Shown piece by piece: positions 1 to 9,416 of a stretch of DNA of 64,000 nt (positions are counted from its first letter, which is position 1; each line of letters opens with the position of its first letter). Origin of the DNA: CAYJBH01 sp964368815. GTDB taxonomy: Bacteria > Bacillota > Clostridia > Oscillospirales > Ruminococcaceae. The DNA is taken from contig CAYJDA010000003.1 of assembly GCA_964368815.1 (NCBI GenBank), positions 62,001 to 126,000 on the forward strand. Direction: 5' to 3'. A program made the translations under genes and the position numbers. The notes under the pieces are model-generated. The model was not told the DNA's origin. It worked only from the letters and a program-made list of their open reading frames with translations, and did no database searches.

Positions 1-630
1 ATGTATTCTATATAGATATAATTCTTTATTGATGTATTTAAAGCTGTTCATTACCTCAAACACCTTCAAATTAAAATATGTTTCCTCGTTTAAATTTTTA
101 TCTGTATCAAAAAAAATGTTGTATTTTTTAATTAATTCTAAACGATAAAGCGAAAAACATACCGAGCCGATTCCAACAGTGTATACATCTGCAAACTTAG
201 CATATACTTCATGGCGGTCAATAGCTGTAAAGCTATTGACGTTTTCGTCTACCGGCTTTCCGGTTGCCATGTAATATCTTGCTGAAAAGGTTACCATGTC
301 GCTCTCGCCGGCTGATATGGTGGTATGCAATACATTTAGCCAATCTTTTTCCAATAGATCATCACTATCAACAAATGTGATGTATCTGCCTGTAGCTGCC
401 CGAATACCTTTGTTTCTTGCAGTTGAAACGCCGCTGTTTTTTTGATGAATAACGGTTATATTATTATAGGAAGATGAAAATTCGTCACATATTTTTCCGC
501 TGCTATCTGCGCTTCCGTCATTAATAAGAATAATCTCACAACTATCGGACATCTGCACCAATATGCTTTCTAAACAACTATTTAAATATTTTTCGGTATT
601 GAATACCGGAATGATAATTGTGAGTAACAA
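1..630 (-). CDS. Glycosyltransferase family 2 (C-terminus outside window)
   Basis: GT-A fold glycosyltransferase that would move a sugar from a nucleotide-sugar onto a growing surface glycan. The frame starts at a TTG behind an AAGGAG site and reads LLLTIIIPVFNTEKYL, the classical family 2 N-terminus. Further on are an ILINDGS-type nucleotide-binding segment and the metal-binding VDSDD about 90 residues in. No stop occurs before position 1, so the gene continues beyond the window; 210 codons are visible. It lies 14 bp after the next glycosyltransferase and is the last visible gene of the cluster. Acceptor and donor sugars cannot be told from sequence. Confidence 0.88.
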   Translation of the reverse strand, partial: MLLTIIIPVFNTEKYLNSCLESILVQMSDSCEIILINDGSADSSGKICDEFSSSYNNITVIHQKNSGVSTARNKGIRAATGRYITFVDSDDLLEKDWLNVLHTTISAGESDMVTFSARYYMATGKPVDENVNSFTAIDRHEVYAKFADVYTVGIGSVCFSLYRLELIKKYNIFFDTDKNLNEETYFNLKVFEVMNSFKYINKELYLYRIH

Positions 631-644
631 AATTCTCCTTTATT

Positions 645-1790
645 TTATTTATCTAAGCTACACGGCCCGTTTTTAATAGGACTTTCTATGCCCCCATTTA
701 AAAGGTGTTGCGAGAGAATAACAAGGTTTTTTGAAGCATTTTCTGCCGACCACTCATTAGCTATAGTGTTTTTTGCATTTGTAGATAATTTTTTTCTCAG
801 ATCGGTTTCAGTACATAGTCGCATAGTATCATAAAATAGCTTAAGATCATCACCCTCCTTAAACATAAACCCGTTATCCCCCTCCTTAACAAGATAAGGG
901 ACACTACCAGCTGAACTACAGGCAACTACAGCACACGCACAGCTCATAGCTTCATTAACAACAGCTCCCCACCCTTCGTTAGCATCGCTGGTAAATAAAA
1001 AAACATCTGTGCTTTCAAGTACCGTAATTACCTCATTGTTTTTCATATTCCCAACAAATTCAACAGAGCCGGATAAATTATAAGAGAAACATTTTTCTTC
1101 CCATTCTGCTCTGCAATCACCGTCGCCGATTAGCTTGAGTTTAAAATCAATATTTTTTTCTTTAAGAAAATTAGCAACCTCTATTGCTTTTTCTCCGTGT
1201 TTCCAGCTAATCATTCTTCCGACCCAAGTAATAATAATCTTTTCATTGCGTGATTTTAAAAATAATAGATCTTCGGTTGATTTATCGCTACCTTTGGGGA
1301 AATATCCCCACCTATACGCCTTGTTTTTATATGCATTAACTTTTAAATAATCTCCAGCGGTATATGCGCTGGCACACAGCATATAAAGAGGACGATTATA
1401 ATAAACAGTATTGCCTTTAATCATACATGCAATTGAAATAGGATTTTTATTATTTTTACTTAAAGGTTTAAATGCTCTTTCGCTATAACGAAAAAGAACT
1501 TTGCCACTTTTAATTCTTCTGCGAAAAATCCACTCAGGAGCGCTACCAATAACTACTATATCACTATTATCGCATAGGTATAACATTTTTTTATGATTAT
1601 CTTCGTTAAGATATGATGGTAGGCAAAAAGAATGGTTTAAATTTATATCGTCAAACCCTTTTGTAACTTCTTTTTGATTGAATGGCTGTGTGGCAACAAA
1701 AATAAATTTATCCCCTAACAACTTTACCATACACTGACAAAAATATAGCTGGTGCGGAACTAGAAAATTAGAAAAAAAGGTTATTGTCAT
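645..1790 (-). CDS. Glycosyltransferase family 4
   Basis: GT-B fold retaining glycosyltransferase of 381 aa, probably acting at the cytoplasmic face of the membrane in exopolysaccharide or capsule assembly. The C-terminal GT4 domain is clear: VGRMISWKHGEK begins the donor-binding half (about residue 190), LIGDGD follows, and EGWGAVVNE is the E-x7-E motif that contacts the donor sugar. The ATG has a good AGGAGAAGGGG site, which lies inside the end of the upstream gene; the two overlap by 4 bp, so translation is probably coupled. The N-terminal half is divergent, so substrate is unknown. Confidence 0.85.
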   Translation of the reverse strand: MTITFFSNFLVPHQLYFCQCMVKLLGDKFIFVATQPFNQKEVTKGFDDINLNHSFCLPSYLNEDNHKKMLYLCDNSDIVVIGSAPEWIFRRRIKSGKVLFRYSERAFKPLSKNNKNPISIACMIKGNTVYYNRPLYMLCASAYTAGDYLKVNAYKNKAYRWGYFPKGSDKSTEDLLFLKSRNEKIIITWVGRMISWKHGEKAIEVANFLKEKNIDFKLKLIGDGDCRAEWEEKCFSYNLSGSVEFVGNMKNNEVITVLESTDVFLFTSDANEGWGAVVNEAMSCACAVVACSSAGSVPYLVKEGDNGFMFKEGDDLKLFYDTMRLCTETDLRKKLSTNAKNTIANEWSAENASKNLVILSQHLLNGGIESPIKNGPCSLDK

Positions 1791-3064
1791 TCCCCTTCTC
1801 CTTCGCCCGAGATGATTTTGTTATACACCTTTATGAGCTCTTGAATATTATTGTATCTATCATGTGTTTTAAGTGCATGTTCTCTTGCTAAAACGGCTTT
1901 TTTTTCTAATATTTCGGGGTTATCAAGTGCAAATTCAATTTTTTTCATCATGTCTTGATCATCTAAATGTTTATAGAGTATCCCCTCATCGTTTGAAAGA
2001 AGCGTTGAAGTACCTCCTACATCAGAAGCTACAACAGGAACGCCAAGCATCATAGCTTCAGCTACCGAGTTTGGGCTGTTTTCTATATTTGAACATGATA
2101 AAAAGAAATTACAGTTGAGATAATGCATCATCATCTGTTCTTGATTTAATGGACCGATAAAGTTAACATGCTGTTGAAGATTGTTTGTTTTTATTAATTT
2201 TTTTATATATGCTTGGTACTCGAAAAAATAATCTACAAAAAAATCAAGAAACTTATATTTAAGGGAATGCGCAGGTTGGCCACCAACCATAACAGAAATA
2301 GTAGGGTGTTTTTTAATCAAGTTAGGAAGTATATTTAAAAGATTGTGCAATCCTTTAATTGGATAAAATCCTTGTGAAACAAAAATTTTATTTGCTCTGC
2401 AATTGTTATAGCTCCATATTTTTGAATCGTAAAAAGAATCTCGTAAGTTTTCGTTAATATGAAAATAATTAATACTTCTATTTATTGCCAAAATAGAATC
2501 TTTATCCCATTGCGTTCGTCCAATAACATTATTAGTTATTCTTAATGCATCAATTTCTCGTTGACCTTGTTGTTCAAAATTTCTTTTTGATATCGCAACA
2601 CTATCGGAATAATAAATTTTCCCCATCATTTCTACTAAAGGATTAACCTTTTCAAATGTTTGAGGCAGTCCATCGCAATAGTGCTTGGAAGTTTGATACA
2701 TAACACCCTGAATAGATACAACATATTTTAAACGATCTTTAGATAAAAGCGAAATAATGTCGGTATTATAAACATATTCTGTTCCGTGAACATGAATTAT
2801 GTCGGGGGCAATCTTTATCAAAACATTTTTAAAAGTTTTAATATAATCTTTATCGGGTAGTACAATATACTCAATACCGTCTACAAAAACATTTACTATC
2901 GACTTTACTGCTGAAGTAATATTAACAATTGTTAGGTTATTATCAGTGTCTTTAACCAAACTATTAGCCAAACCCTCTAACCATCCACCGCCAATTGAAG
3001 CTTTTAGGCCTGTTTTTTCGGCAACGTTTGGCATAATAACATTTACATACCAAAGTATTTTCAT
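1787..3064 (-). CDS. Glycosyltransferase family 4
   Basis: GT4-type glycosyltransferase of 425 aa. The C-terminal half shows FVSQGFYPIKGLHNLLN at the start of the donor domain, VGGQP, and the E-x7-E motif ENSPNSVAE followed by AMMLGVPVVASDVGG, typical of sucrose-synthase-like transferases. The N-terminal half has a glycine-rich loop (SIGGGW) and IIHVHGTEY, the usual acceptor-domain segment. It is placed third from the end of the minus-strand glycan cluster, overlapping its downstream neighbour by 4 bp. An 86-bp AT-rich spacer separates it from the upstream gene. Sugar specificity is not predictable. Confidence 0.85.
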   Translation of the reverse strand: MKILWYVNVIMPNVAEKTGLKASIGGGWLEGLANSLVKDTDNNLTIVNITSAVKSIVNVFVDGIEYIVLPDKDYIKTFKNVLIKIAPDIIHVHGTEYVYNTDIISLLSKDRLKYVVSIQGVMYQTSKHYCDGLPQTFEKVNPLVEMMGKIYYSDSVAISKRNFEQQGQREIDALRITNNVIGRTQWDKDSILAINRSINYFHINENLRDSFYDSKIWSYNNCRANKIFVSQGFYPIKGLHNLLNILPNLIKKHPTISVMVGGQPAHSLKYKFLDFFVDYFFEYQAYIKKLIKTNNLQQHVNFIGPLNQEQMMMHYLNCNFFLSCSNIENSPNSVAEAMMLGVPVVASDVGGTSTLLSNDEGILYKHLDDQDMMKKIEFALDNPEILEKKAVLAREHALKTHDRYNNIQELIKVYNKIISGEGEGE

Positions 3065-3150
3065 ATTATCGCTTACTCCTTTCTGTGAGCTACAATGGGT
3101 TCACCAATTTCATTTTTTTGAGAATAGGAAATATTAAATTAATATTTAAT

Positions 3151-4362
3151 TTAAACTATGTCTTCAATAATATTGTAAAATTGATTTGCAACATAATTTG
3201 GCGTACACTCCGTAAATAATGATTCAATTTCATTATAAATAATATGTGTGCCTTTCATTGAGACAATAAATTTATTGATGGCGTTGATGTTTTTTTGCGA
3301 AAAATCTCCCTCCTTGATACTTAATGCGGCAGGGTGTTTTTCATAATAACGAAGCGACGGACAGTTATCAAGTTTATAGATATTTAAAATGGGTTTGCAA
3401 TATCCCATATACTCTATTACTTTGCTTGGAAGCTGATTATCTACTGAATTTCCTATATTAATAAGGATATCCGCCTCTGATAAGAGTTTATCGGCAGCAT
3501 TACTATCAACAGTGGAGTTTATTATTAGTCTACCGTCAAGCTTAGATACAAAACTATCAAGATATCCCGCCGGAAAGCCTTCGTACCCGCCACCATAAAA
3601 GTTTAACTTTATGTTTTTATCTAAGCTGCCTGCAATTTCAAAAAGATATTTGGGATCTCTGATATGAGGATAAATATTACCGACAAAAACACAATTGATT
3701 GTGTTGCTCGTTAAAGTTATTGAAGGTTTTTGAGATAACGCGGGAAATAGAGAAATGCTCATTTTACATAGATATTTTGAAAACCTATTTTTTTTATATT
3801 CATCATACATTAAGTCTGTTACCACTGCATGATCTATATTATCAAAAAATCGAGCTTCTTTATTTTCACTAACCATATAAGTTAATGCCTTGTTAGAGCT
3901 ATATGGATCCATAATATATGATATTTTTTTAGCAGCTATATCACTATTTGCAAGTGCAAACATAATGTAATGGGGGCAGGATACCGAAATAACAGCATCT
4001 ATGTCAATCTTTTTGCATACAGCTTCAATTTCTTTCTTAAAAACCGGCTCGGCAAGGCTGGTTTTAAACAAAACTGAGCTTATAGTATTTATGAGCGCTA
4101 CTGGTTTTTTTATCATAGCAAGTAAAATTGAAACAATCCCACCACCGTTTCGACGTGCATTATTTACGATTTCATAGGAAGACTTGTCAGCCTCACAATT
4201 AAAATATGTTGCATTTTTATAATGTATAGGTTTTTCTTTTGCGTTACATAAAAAAAACACTTCATATCTGTCCTCTAAACATTTTGCAACAGCATTTACA
4301 AGTTTTATATTTGTTGTATAACCTGAATAGATGAAATCAACTACAAAAAGTATTTTTTTCAT
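3151..4362 (-). CDS. GT-B type glycosyltransferase (divergent)
   Basis: Protein of 403 aa starting MKKILFVVDFIYSGYT with a strong GGAGG site 3-4 bp before the ATG; its start overlaps the upstream GT4 by 26 bp. The C-terminal half resembles GT-B enzymes: CVFVGNIYPHIRDPKYL opens the nucleotide-sugar domain, NFYGGG follows, and the segment around LPSKVIEYMGYCKPIL replaces the classical E-x7-E motif with only its second glutamate. It is most likely an active but divergent glycosyltransferase of the cluster. A catalytically altered member cannot be excluded. Confidence 0.7.
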   Translation of the reverse strand: MKKILFVVDFIYSGYTTNIKLVNAVAKCLEDRYEVFFLCNAKEKPIHYKNATYFNCEADKSSYEIVNNARRNGGGIVSILLAMIKKPVALINTISSVLFKTSLAEPVFKKEIEAVCKKIDIDAVISVSCPHYIMFALANSDIAAKKISYIMDPYSSNKALTYMVSENKEARFFDNIDHAVVTDLMYDEYKKNRFSKYLCKMSISLFPALSQKPSITLTSNTINCVFVGNIYPHIRDPKYLFEIAGSLDKNIKLNFYGGGYEGFPAGYLDSFVSKLDGRLIINSTVDSNAADKLLSEADILINIGNSVDNQLPSKVIEYMGYCKPILNIYKLDNCPSLRYYEKHPAALSIKEGDFSQKNINAINKFIVSMKGTHIIYNEIESLFTECTPNYVANQFYNIIEDIV

Positions 4363-5449
4363 AATCCTCCAAATGGCTAATATAAAACAGCTCTAATATA
4401 TTTGCTGTTGAATTAATGTCATAACCGGATTTAATAATTTTTTGCTCTATATTTGAAATATTCGGTGAATGGCTTAAAATTTGCTCTGCCCATTTTGCAG
4501 ATGATTCTTTTAAAGATAAATATTTAACCGTCGATGAAAAATCAGCATCGCTTGGTACAGAATCTGATGCGATACAAATTAAACCTGCCGCTTGAGCCTC
4601 AATAAGTGCTATTCCTAACCCCTCATGTATTGAAGGAAAAACAAAGCAATCCATCGATTGTAAAACATCTCCAACACAATTTGTTGTTCCGAATAAAATT
4701 AAATCCTTTTCAATGCCGCAACCTTTTGCATAAGTTATTATATCATCATGAAGTTCACCGTCACCAACAAGTAACAACAGAACATCAACTTTTCGCTTTT
4801 TAATTTCATTAAAAACATCAATTAAAAATTTATGGTTTTTTGTTGCGTTAAACCTTCCAACATGTCCAAATACATATTTATTATCAAAACCTAATTCAGC
4901 GCGAATTTTTTTTCTTACTTCGGCATTAGGAAGGTAGTTGTGAATGTTTATACCATTTTTAATTACTTTAAACTGTACATTATTAAAAAGCCATTTCCCT
5001 GCTTTTTCTGAACAAGCGAATCGATGGGTACAGTGTTTATTAATATATCTACCGTAATAGTCCTTAACAACCCTGTAAGCAATATTACCTTCATTCCCTG
5101 TGCTATGGCTGTGTGCAATTCTTATTGGAATTTTGCATTTATCAGCAGCTCTCATTATCATTCCAGAAAATTTGTCCATATGGCTGTGAACAATTTTATA
5201 TTCCGAATGAGTTTTAAAAAACTTAATAAGGTTTCTATTATATATATATGGACCTACTTTGGTTATAAAAGGTATTTTATAAATCCTGCCTCCAAGATCA
5301 TTAATTTCGCAATCAAAAACACCGTCAATACTCGTTAAAAAATCAAATTGTACTTTATTTTTGTCTATATTTCGATAGACATTCATAATAAAAGTTTCAT
5401 AACCGCCATAGTTCATTCCAACAACGCAATGCAAAACCCTAATCATCAC
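4337..5449 (-). CDS. Glycosyltransferase family 4 (first gene of glycan operon)
   Basis: GT4 enzyme of 370 aa. MIRVLHCVVGMNYGGYETF is the characteristic start of the capsular/exopolysaccharide GT4 subgroup (acceptor loop GG), IVHSHMDKFSG lies near residue 85, HVGRFNATKNHKFLID opens the donor domain, and EGLGIALIE is a full E-x7-E motif. It is the promoter-proximal gene of the minus-strand cluster, about 25 bp downstream of the -10 element of a consensus sigma-A promoter. Two ATGs occur in tandem; the second gives the canonical MIRVLH start. The cluster probably builds a cell-surface polysaccharide. Confidence 0.87.
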   Translation of the reverse strand: MMIRVLHCVVGMNYGGYETFIMNVYRNIDKNKVQFDFLTSIDGVFDCEINDLGGRIYKIPFITKVGPYIYNRNLIKFFKTHSEYKIVHSHMDKFSGMIMRAADKCKIPIRIAHSHSTGNEGNIAYRVVKDYYGRYINKHCTHRFACSEKAGKWLFNNVQFKVIKNGINIHNYLPNAEVRKKIRAELGFDNKYVFGHVGRFNATKNHKFLIDVFNEIKKRKVDVLLLLVGDGELHDDIITYAKGCGIEKDLILFGTTNCVGDVLQSMDCFVFPSIHEGLGIALIEAQAAGLICIASDSVPSDADFSSTVKYLSLKESSAKWAEQILSHSPNISNIEQKIIKSGYDINSTANILELFYISHLEDYEKNTFCS

Positions 5450-5475
5450 AAATTCCCAAGTTTAGTTTATTGTTA

Positions 5476-5504
5476 ATTATAACTAATTTTATATATATTG
5501 TCAA
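5476..5504 (-). promoter_or_regulatory. Consensus sigma-A promoter of the glycosyltransferase operon
   Basis: On the minus strand TTGACA (5504-5499), exactly 17 bp, then TATAAT (5481-5476). Both hexamers match the consensus fully. It sits upstream of the first GT4 gene and should drive all five glycosyltransferases toward position 1. Confidence 0.85.
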
Positions 5505-5508
5505 ACAA

Positions 5509-5547
5509 AACAATTCCCTAATCGCATAACACGAAAAGGGAATTGTT
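5509..5547 (-). terminator. Rho-independent terminator after the Gfo/Idh-ThuA operon
   Basis: A perfect 11-bp inverted repeat (AACAATTCCCT / AGGGAATTGTT) with a 17-nt loop, followed on the minus strand by the T-rich tract TTTGTTTGA. It lies just after the stop at 5557 and directly before the next promoter, so it insulates the two minus-strand operons. Confidence 0.7.
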
Positions 5548-5556
5548 GTTTCTTTA

Positions 5557-6663
5557 TTAGTCTAAAATGCCTAACATTGGGTTGTTTTTCATAGCACTTG
5601 CCGGCTTATATTTTGTTTTAAGTGGCAGATACGACTGCTGTTTCGAACTCTTGTCAAAGGAAGTAATAATTTCAAGAACATGTAGTGTCTGTTCATAATC
5701 AGCTCTTGCTTTACGTCCGTCTCTAATTGCGTTTGCCATATCAGCAAGCCCGAGGCCGCGTGAGTTTTCCTTGTAATCAAACAGTAACGGCATAGTTTTG
5801 TATTCACCATCTTCCGGTCGGAGTAGCTTAATTTCACCTCCAAAATAGTTAGGATCCGGAACGATTAATGTTCCTTTGCTACCGTATATTTCAAAACGAG
5901 CCTGGGTGTTGTAGTGAACATCAAAGGTGGTAAATATAGTGCCTATTGCACCGTTATCAAAATGAAGCATACCGGTCACATAGGTTGAAACATCAACATC
6001 AATAACCGTTCCATGCTTAGGCTCGCTGGTAATCAAACGTTGATCAAATGACTTTTTAGTAACCCCGGTTATACCTGCAACACCGCCAATTAAATTTACT
6101 AAAGCAGTTACATAGTAGGGACCCATGTCTAACATTGGACCACCGCCAAACTTATAATAAAACTCAGGGTCAGGATGCCAGGTTTCATGCCCACGACAAA
6201 CCATAAAGCAAGCACTGCCAACAACATCACCAATCATTCCATCATCTATTAATTTACGACAGGTTTGTATTCCAGCACCAAGGAAAGTATCCGGTGCACC
6301 ACCTAACATTAAACCCTTTTCTTTAGCAATTTCAACAAGTTTTTCACCCTCTTCAAAGGTTGCACCAAGGGGTTTTTCGGAGTAAACATGCTTGCCTGCG
6401 CTTAAAGCTTCAATAGTTACATCATAATGCTCGGAAGGTCGAGTAAGGTTTAACACAATATCAACATCGGGATCGTTAAACGCTTCATGCATTGTATCGT
6501 AAATTTTCGGAATATTATATTCCTCTTTAGCTGTTTCAGCACGTTCTCTAACTAAATCACATACGCCAATAATTTCAATTTCTTTAAAAGTTTCGGTTAT
6601 GTTTTTTAGATAAATTCCGCTTATTGAGCCTATTCCTATAATTGCAATTTTTGCAGTATTCAT
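5557..6663 (-). CDS. Gfo/Idh/MocA family oxidoreductase
   Basis: NAD(P)-dependent sugar or polyol dehydrogenase of 368 aa. The N-terminal Rossmann fold begins IAIIGIGSISGIYLKN (GxGxxxG type) with acidic VCD ending beta-2, and the family signature EKPLG (about residue 97) carries the lysine that positions substrate. The GGGPMLDMGPYYV segment replaces the usual GGGxLxDxGxH, with tyrosine at the common catalytic histidine position. It is the last gene of a minus-strand run with a ThuA-like gene 18 bp upstream and a second Gfo/Idh gene beyond, which suggests a shared catabolic route. The exact substrate is unknown. Confidence 0.85.
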   Translation of the reverse strand: MNTAKIAIIGIGSISGIYLKNITETFKEIEIIGVCDLVRERAETAKEEYNIPKIYDTMHEAFNDPDVDIVLNLTRPSEHYDVTIEALSAGKHVYSEKPLGATFEEGEKLVEIAKEKGLMLGGAPDTFLGAGIQTCRKLIDDGMIGDVVGSACFMVCRGHETWHPDPEFYYKFGGGPMLDMGPYYVTALVNLIGGVAGITGVTKKSFDQRLITSEPKHGTVIDVDVSTYVTGMLHFDNGAIGTIFTTFDVHYNTQARFEIYGSKGTLIVPDPNYFGGEIKLLRPEDGEYKTMPLLFDYKENSRGLGLADMANAIRDGRKARADYEQTLHVLEIITSFDKSSKQQSYLPLKTKYKPASAMKNNPMLGILD

Positions 6664-6681
6664 AATACTAATTCCTATAGA

Positions 6682-7413
6682 TTAATACATCTTTGCACTG
6701 TTTTCAAACTTTGTTGTATCCAAATTATTTACGATAGAATACTCTTTACCTTGTGCGGCCCAAAGCATACCACGTTCCATCAAAATTTGAGAATTTGGAG
6801 ATTTATCAAAAACATCATCATGATGACCGAGTGAGGTATAAAACACCCTTCCGTTGCCCCAATACTTTGTCCATGCAACCGGCATATCCACTGCTTTATT
6901 TGATATATGATAATAGTTCACAACCGGAAATCGTGTGGTTGCAAGAATTTCAATAGCAGGATCAATATGTAGATAGTAATGCTCACTGCAAACCGGAAAA
7001 TCATCAAGACCTTCAACAATTGGGCTGGAGCCTTTGCAGATATTAACCATATAGTCGATGTTATCGCCACCCGGATGGCTAACCCATTGACCGCCGGTCA
7101 TAAACTGCCATTCAACATCGTTACGGAAGGAGTCGCACATTCCACCATGACAGCCCGCAAGTCCTACCCCCGAGCCTACCGCTTTGGAAATATTGGCTCT
7201 AATATCCTGGTCAATTTCATCCATAGTCCAACAAGCAACAATGAGATCTAAGCCCATTAGCATATCGAGATCTTTACATATATCAAGGGTATCGCTAATT
7301 GTAGATGTATATCCGTGCTTTTCCATAAGTTTGGCAAAACGTGCCGAGGTTAGGGTTGGTTCATGCCCATCCCAGCCGCCTTGTAAAATCAAAACCTTTT
7401 TTTCTGTCGACAT
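6682..7413 (-). CDS. ThuA-like domain protein
   Basis: Protein of 243 aa with a class I glutamine amidotransferase-like fold of the ThuA family. It starts KKVLILQGGWDGHEP, which includes the conserved GGxxxH element, and has VGLAGCHGGMCDSF (about residue 90), the conserved nucleophile-elbow region, plus PVAWTKYWGNGRVFYTSLGH near the C-terminus, the family's most recognisable segment. ThuA proteins are linked in the literature to oxidative (3-keto) disaccharide use together with Gfo/Idh enzymes, and here the gene is sandwiched between two of them. RBS GAGG before the ATG. Confidence 0.85.
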   Translation of the reverse strand: MSTEKKVLILQGGWDGHEPTLTSARFAKLMEKHGYTSTISDTLDICKDLDMLMGLDLIVACWTMDEIDQDIRANISKAVGSGVGLAGCHGGMCDSFRNDVEWQFMTGGQWVSHPGGDNIDYMVNICKGSSPIVEGLDDFPVCSEHYYLHIDPAIEILATTRFPVVNYYHISNKAVDMPVAWTKYWGNGRVFYTSLGHHDDVFDKSPNSQILMERGMLWAAQGKEYSIVNNLDTTKFENSAKMY

Positions 7414-7424
7414 GTATAACCTCT

Positions 7425-8480
7425 TTATAATTTACAGCTTATAGCACATTTTTTACTCTCTGCTTCAAATGCTAAATCAATTATTTTCATAACTCTCAGT
7501 GCCTGTTCCGGTTTAACAATCAGTTCAGCCCCATTATCGATAACGTCAACAATATTCTTGTAGAAATCACCCCAATCGGTAGTAACTTCCGGAAGTTCAG
7601 TTTCTATAACTGTTTCTTGTGGGCGTGGTGCCATAGTTCTGGTTGGTCCTGCCTCGGTGTAAACAATTACATCTTCCCATTCAAGCTCGGAATCAGCTTT
7701 CTTTTGAAACATTGCACCTTTACAAGACCAATCATTAATAACAAGTGTTCCTTCGGTACAGGAAACATGCCAACGAGGATGATTAACAAAGCAGTTTGTT
7801 GCCATCTCTAACATGCCTGAAACACCATTTTCAAAACGCAGGTATAATTTAATATTATCATCTACTTCCGGCGTACAGATCGATAGAAGATGAGCGCCGA
7901 CTTCAACAACAGGACTATCAACTAAATTCACCATTTGATCAATTAGATGAACACCCCAATCCAGAATCATTCCGCCGCCGTTTTCCTTAAATCCACGCCA
8001 ACCATGTAAAGGACCTCTTGAACCCTGAACACGGCTCTCGATAAAATAAGGGTCACCGATTGTTTTGTCTTCGAGTACTTTTTTTGTAATGCAATAGTCT
8101 TTATCCCATCTTCTATTCTGATGAATAGAAAATAGCATTCCTGATTCTTCAGCTACCGCAATTATTTCTTCCAATTCAGGTGCATTCATGGTTACCGGCT
8201 TTTCGCATACAACATTTTTTCCGGCCTTTAAACAATTTATAACGATATCTTTATGGAAATTATTTGGTGTTGCAACGGTAATTAGGTCTATATCATCATC
8301 CTGTAATATTTCGTCAATAGAGTTATAAATATGCAAGCCGGCGTCTCTTGCTTTTTCTATAGCCTCTTCCCTAATATCATACGCTCCTTTAACAGTAATA
8401 CTGTCGATACATTCCGATACCTTTTCAAAGTGCCATGTTCCCATGCCGCCTATGCCGATAATTGCCATTTGATGTTTCAT
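7425..8480 (-). CDS. Gfo/Idh/MocA family oxidoreductase
   Basis: Dehydrogenase of 351 aa. The Rossmann motif is IIGIGGMGTWHFEKV, the family signature is CEKPVTMNA (about residue 94), and GGGMILDWGVHLIDQM carries the aspartate and histidine expected in the active site. A strong AAGGAG site precedes the ATG. It is the first gene of the three-gene minus operon and lies divergent to an AraC-type regulator, a layout typical of a regulator controlling its neighbour. It differs from the other Gfo/Idh proteins here, so it probably catalyses a different step rather than being a duplicate. Confidence 0.86.
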   Translation of the reverse strand: MKHQMAIIGIGGMGTWHFEKVSECIDSITVKGAYDIREEAIEKARDAGLHIYNSIDEILQDDDIDLITVATPNNFHKDIVINCLKAGKNVVCEKPVTMNAPELEEIIAVAEESGMLFSIHQNRRWDKDYCITKKVLEDKTIGDPYFIESRVQGSRGPLHGWRGFKENGGGMILDWGVHLIDQMVNLVDSPVVEVGAHLLSICTPEVDDNIKLYLRFENGVSGMLEMATNCFVNHPRWHVSCTEGTLVINDWSCKGAMFQKKADSELEWEDVIVYTEAGPTRTMAPRPQETVIETELPEVTTDWGDFYKNIVDVIDNGAELIVKPEQALRVMKIIDLAFEAESKKCAISCKL

Positions 8481-8523
8481 TTAAAGCTCCTTAATTAATA
8501 TATTAATGCTATATAAGCAACAC

Positions 8524-8552
8524 TTGCATAATAGCATATTTTGCTGTATAAT
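8524..8552 (+). promoter_or_regulatory. Putative sigma-A promoter of the AraC-type regulator
   Basis: TTGCAT (8524-8529), 17 bp, TATAAT (8547-8552), about 60 bp before the araC-type start. The same 130-bp divergent gap must hold the promoter of the minus-strand operon, but no good -35/-10 pair was found there, which would fit activation by the AraC protein. Confidence 0.65.
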
Positions 8553-8612
8553 ACCATATCATAAGATGTTATTTTTATATCATATATTGCGGTTTTCAAG
8601 AAAGGTGTCTTT

Positions 8613-9416
8613 ATGTACGGATATGAGAAGAGAAATACAAGTTATGTTTTTGAATCCTCAATAAAAAACATTAACTATGAGTCACATCTTCACAAAGAAA
8701 TAGAGTTATTATACGTTAAACAAGGATCACTTTTAATTCATTCAAACTTCACACAGTATGATTTAAATAAGGGCGATATATATATAGCTTTTCCAAATAC
8801 AGTTCATGAGTATATAAGCGCAGGTGAAACAAACTGCATGTTATGGATTTTTAATAGTGATGTGATTAAAGATTTTAGTAACGAAATTAAACGCAAAGTT
8901 CCTATTAATCCGATAATAAATAACTGTGATTTACATCAAGATATAAAGTATGCGATTAAAGCTTTTAGTAGCAGAACAAACCTAAGCACCGATAATCATC
9001 TGTGCCGTGCATTTATTTCACTTATTATGTCACATGTATTAAACCATTTAGAGTTTAACGAAGTGAGCAATTCCGGTGATGGAGACTGGATATTAGATTT
9101 ACTGCTTTTTCTTAATGAACGCTTTACCGAAAAGCTCTCCTTGAATAAAATAGCTTCCCATGTTGGGGTTAGCAGGTATTATCTGTCAAGAACCTTTTCT
9201 GCTAAAATGGGTTGTAGTATACCTGATTATGTTAATAAATTGAGAATAGCCTATGCAATTGAGCTAATTAAACATACCGATGATACAATTGGAGAAATTG
9301 CATATAAAAGCGGGTTTGAAAGCATGCCAACATTTTTTAGAAGTTTTAGAAAAAATGGGCTTTCTAGTCCAAACAGTTATAGAATTGTTAATAATGTTAA
9401 AGCTCAACCCAGGTAG
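8613..9416 (+). CDS. AraC family transcriptional regulator with cupin sensor domain
   Basis: Regulator of 267 aa. Residues 1-100 form a cupin-like sensor (SHLHKEIELLYVKQGSLLIH, then NKGDIYIAFPNTVHEY), typical of sugar-sensing AraC proteins. Residues about 165-262 hold the double helix-turn-helix: LSLNKIASHVGVSRYYLSR and TIGEIAYKSGFESMPTFFRSF. It is divergent from the Gfo/Idh-ThuA operon and convergent with another Gfo/Idh gene, with 20 bp of overlap at the 3' ends. It probably senses a sugar or derivative and activates one or both neighbours; the ligand is unknown. Confidence 0.87.
   Translation: MYGYEKRNTSYVFESSIKNINYESHLHKEIELLYVKQGSLLIHSNFTQYDLNKGDIYIAFPNTVHEYISAGETNCMLWIFNSDVIKDFSNEIKRKVPINPIINNCDLHQDIKYAIKAFSSRTNLSTDNHLCRAFISLIMSHVLNHLEFNEVSNSGDGDWILDLLLFLNERFTEKLSLNKIASHVGVSRYYLSRTFSAKMGCSIPDYVNKLRIAYAIELIKHTDDTIGEIAYKSGFESMPTFFRSFRKNGLSSPNSYRIVNNVKAQPR

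Noticed and set aside
1..5449. Horizontal transfer or genomic-island status of the glycosyltransferase cluster
   Set aside because: Such clusters are often variable, but no integrase, transposase, tRNA site or clear composition break was seen in the window.
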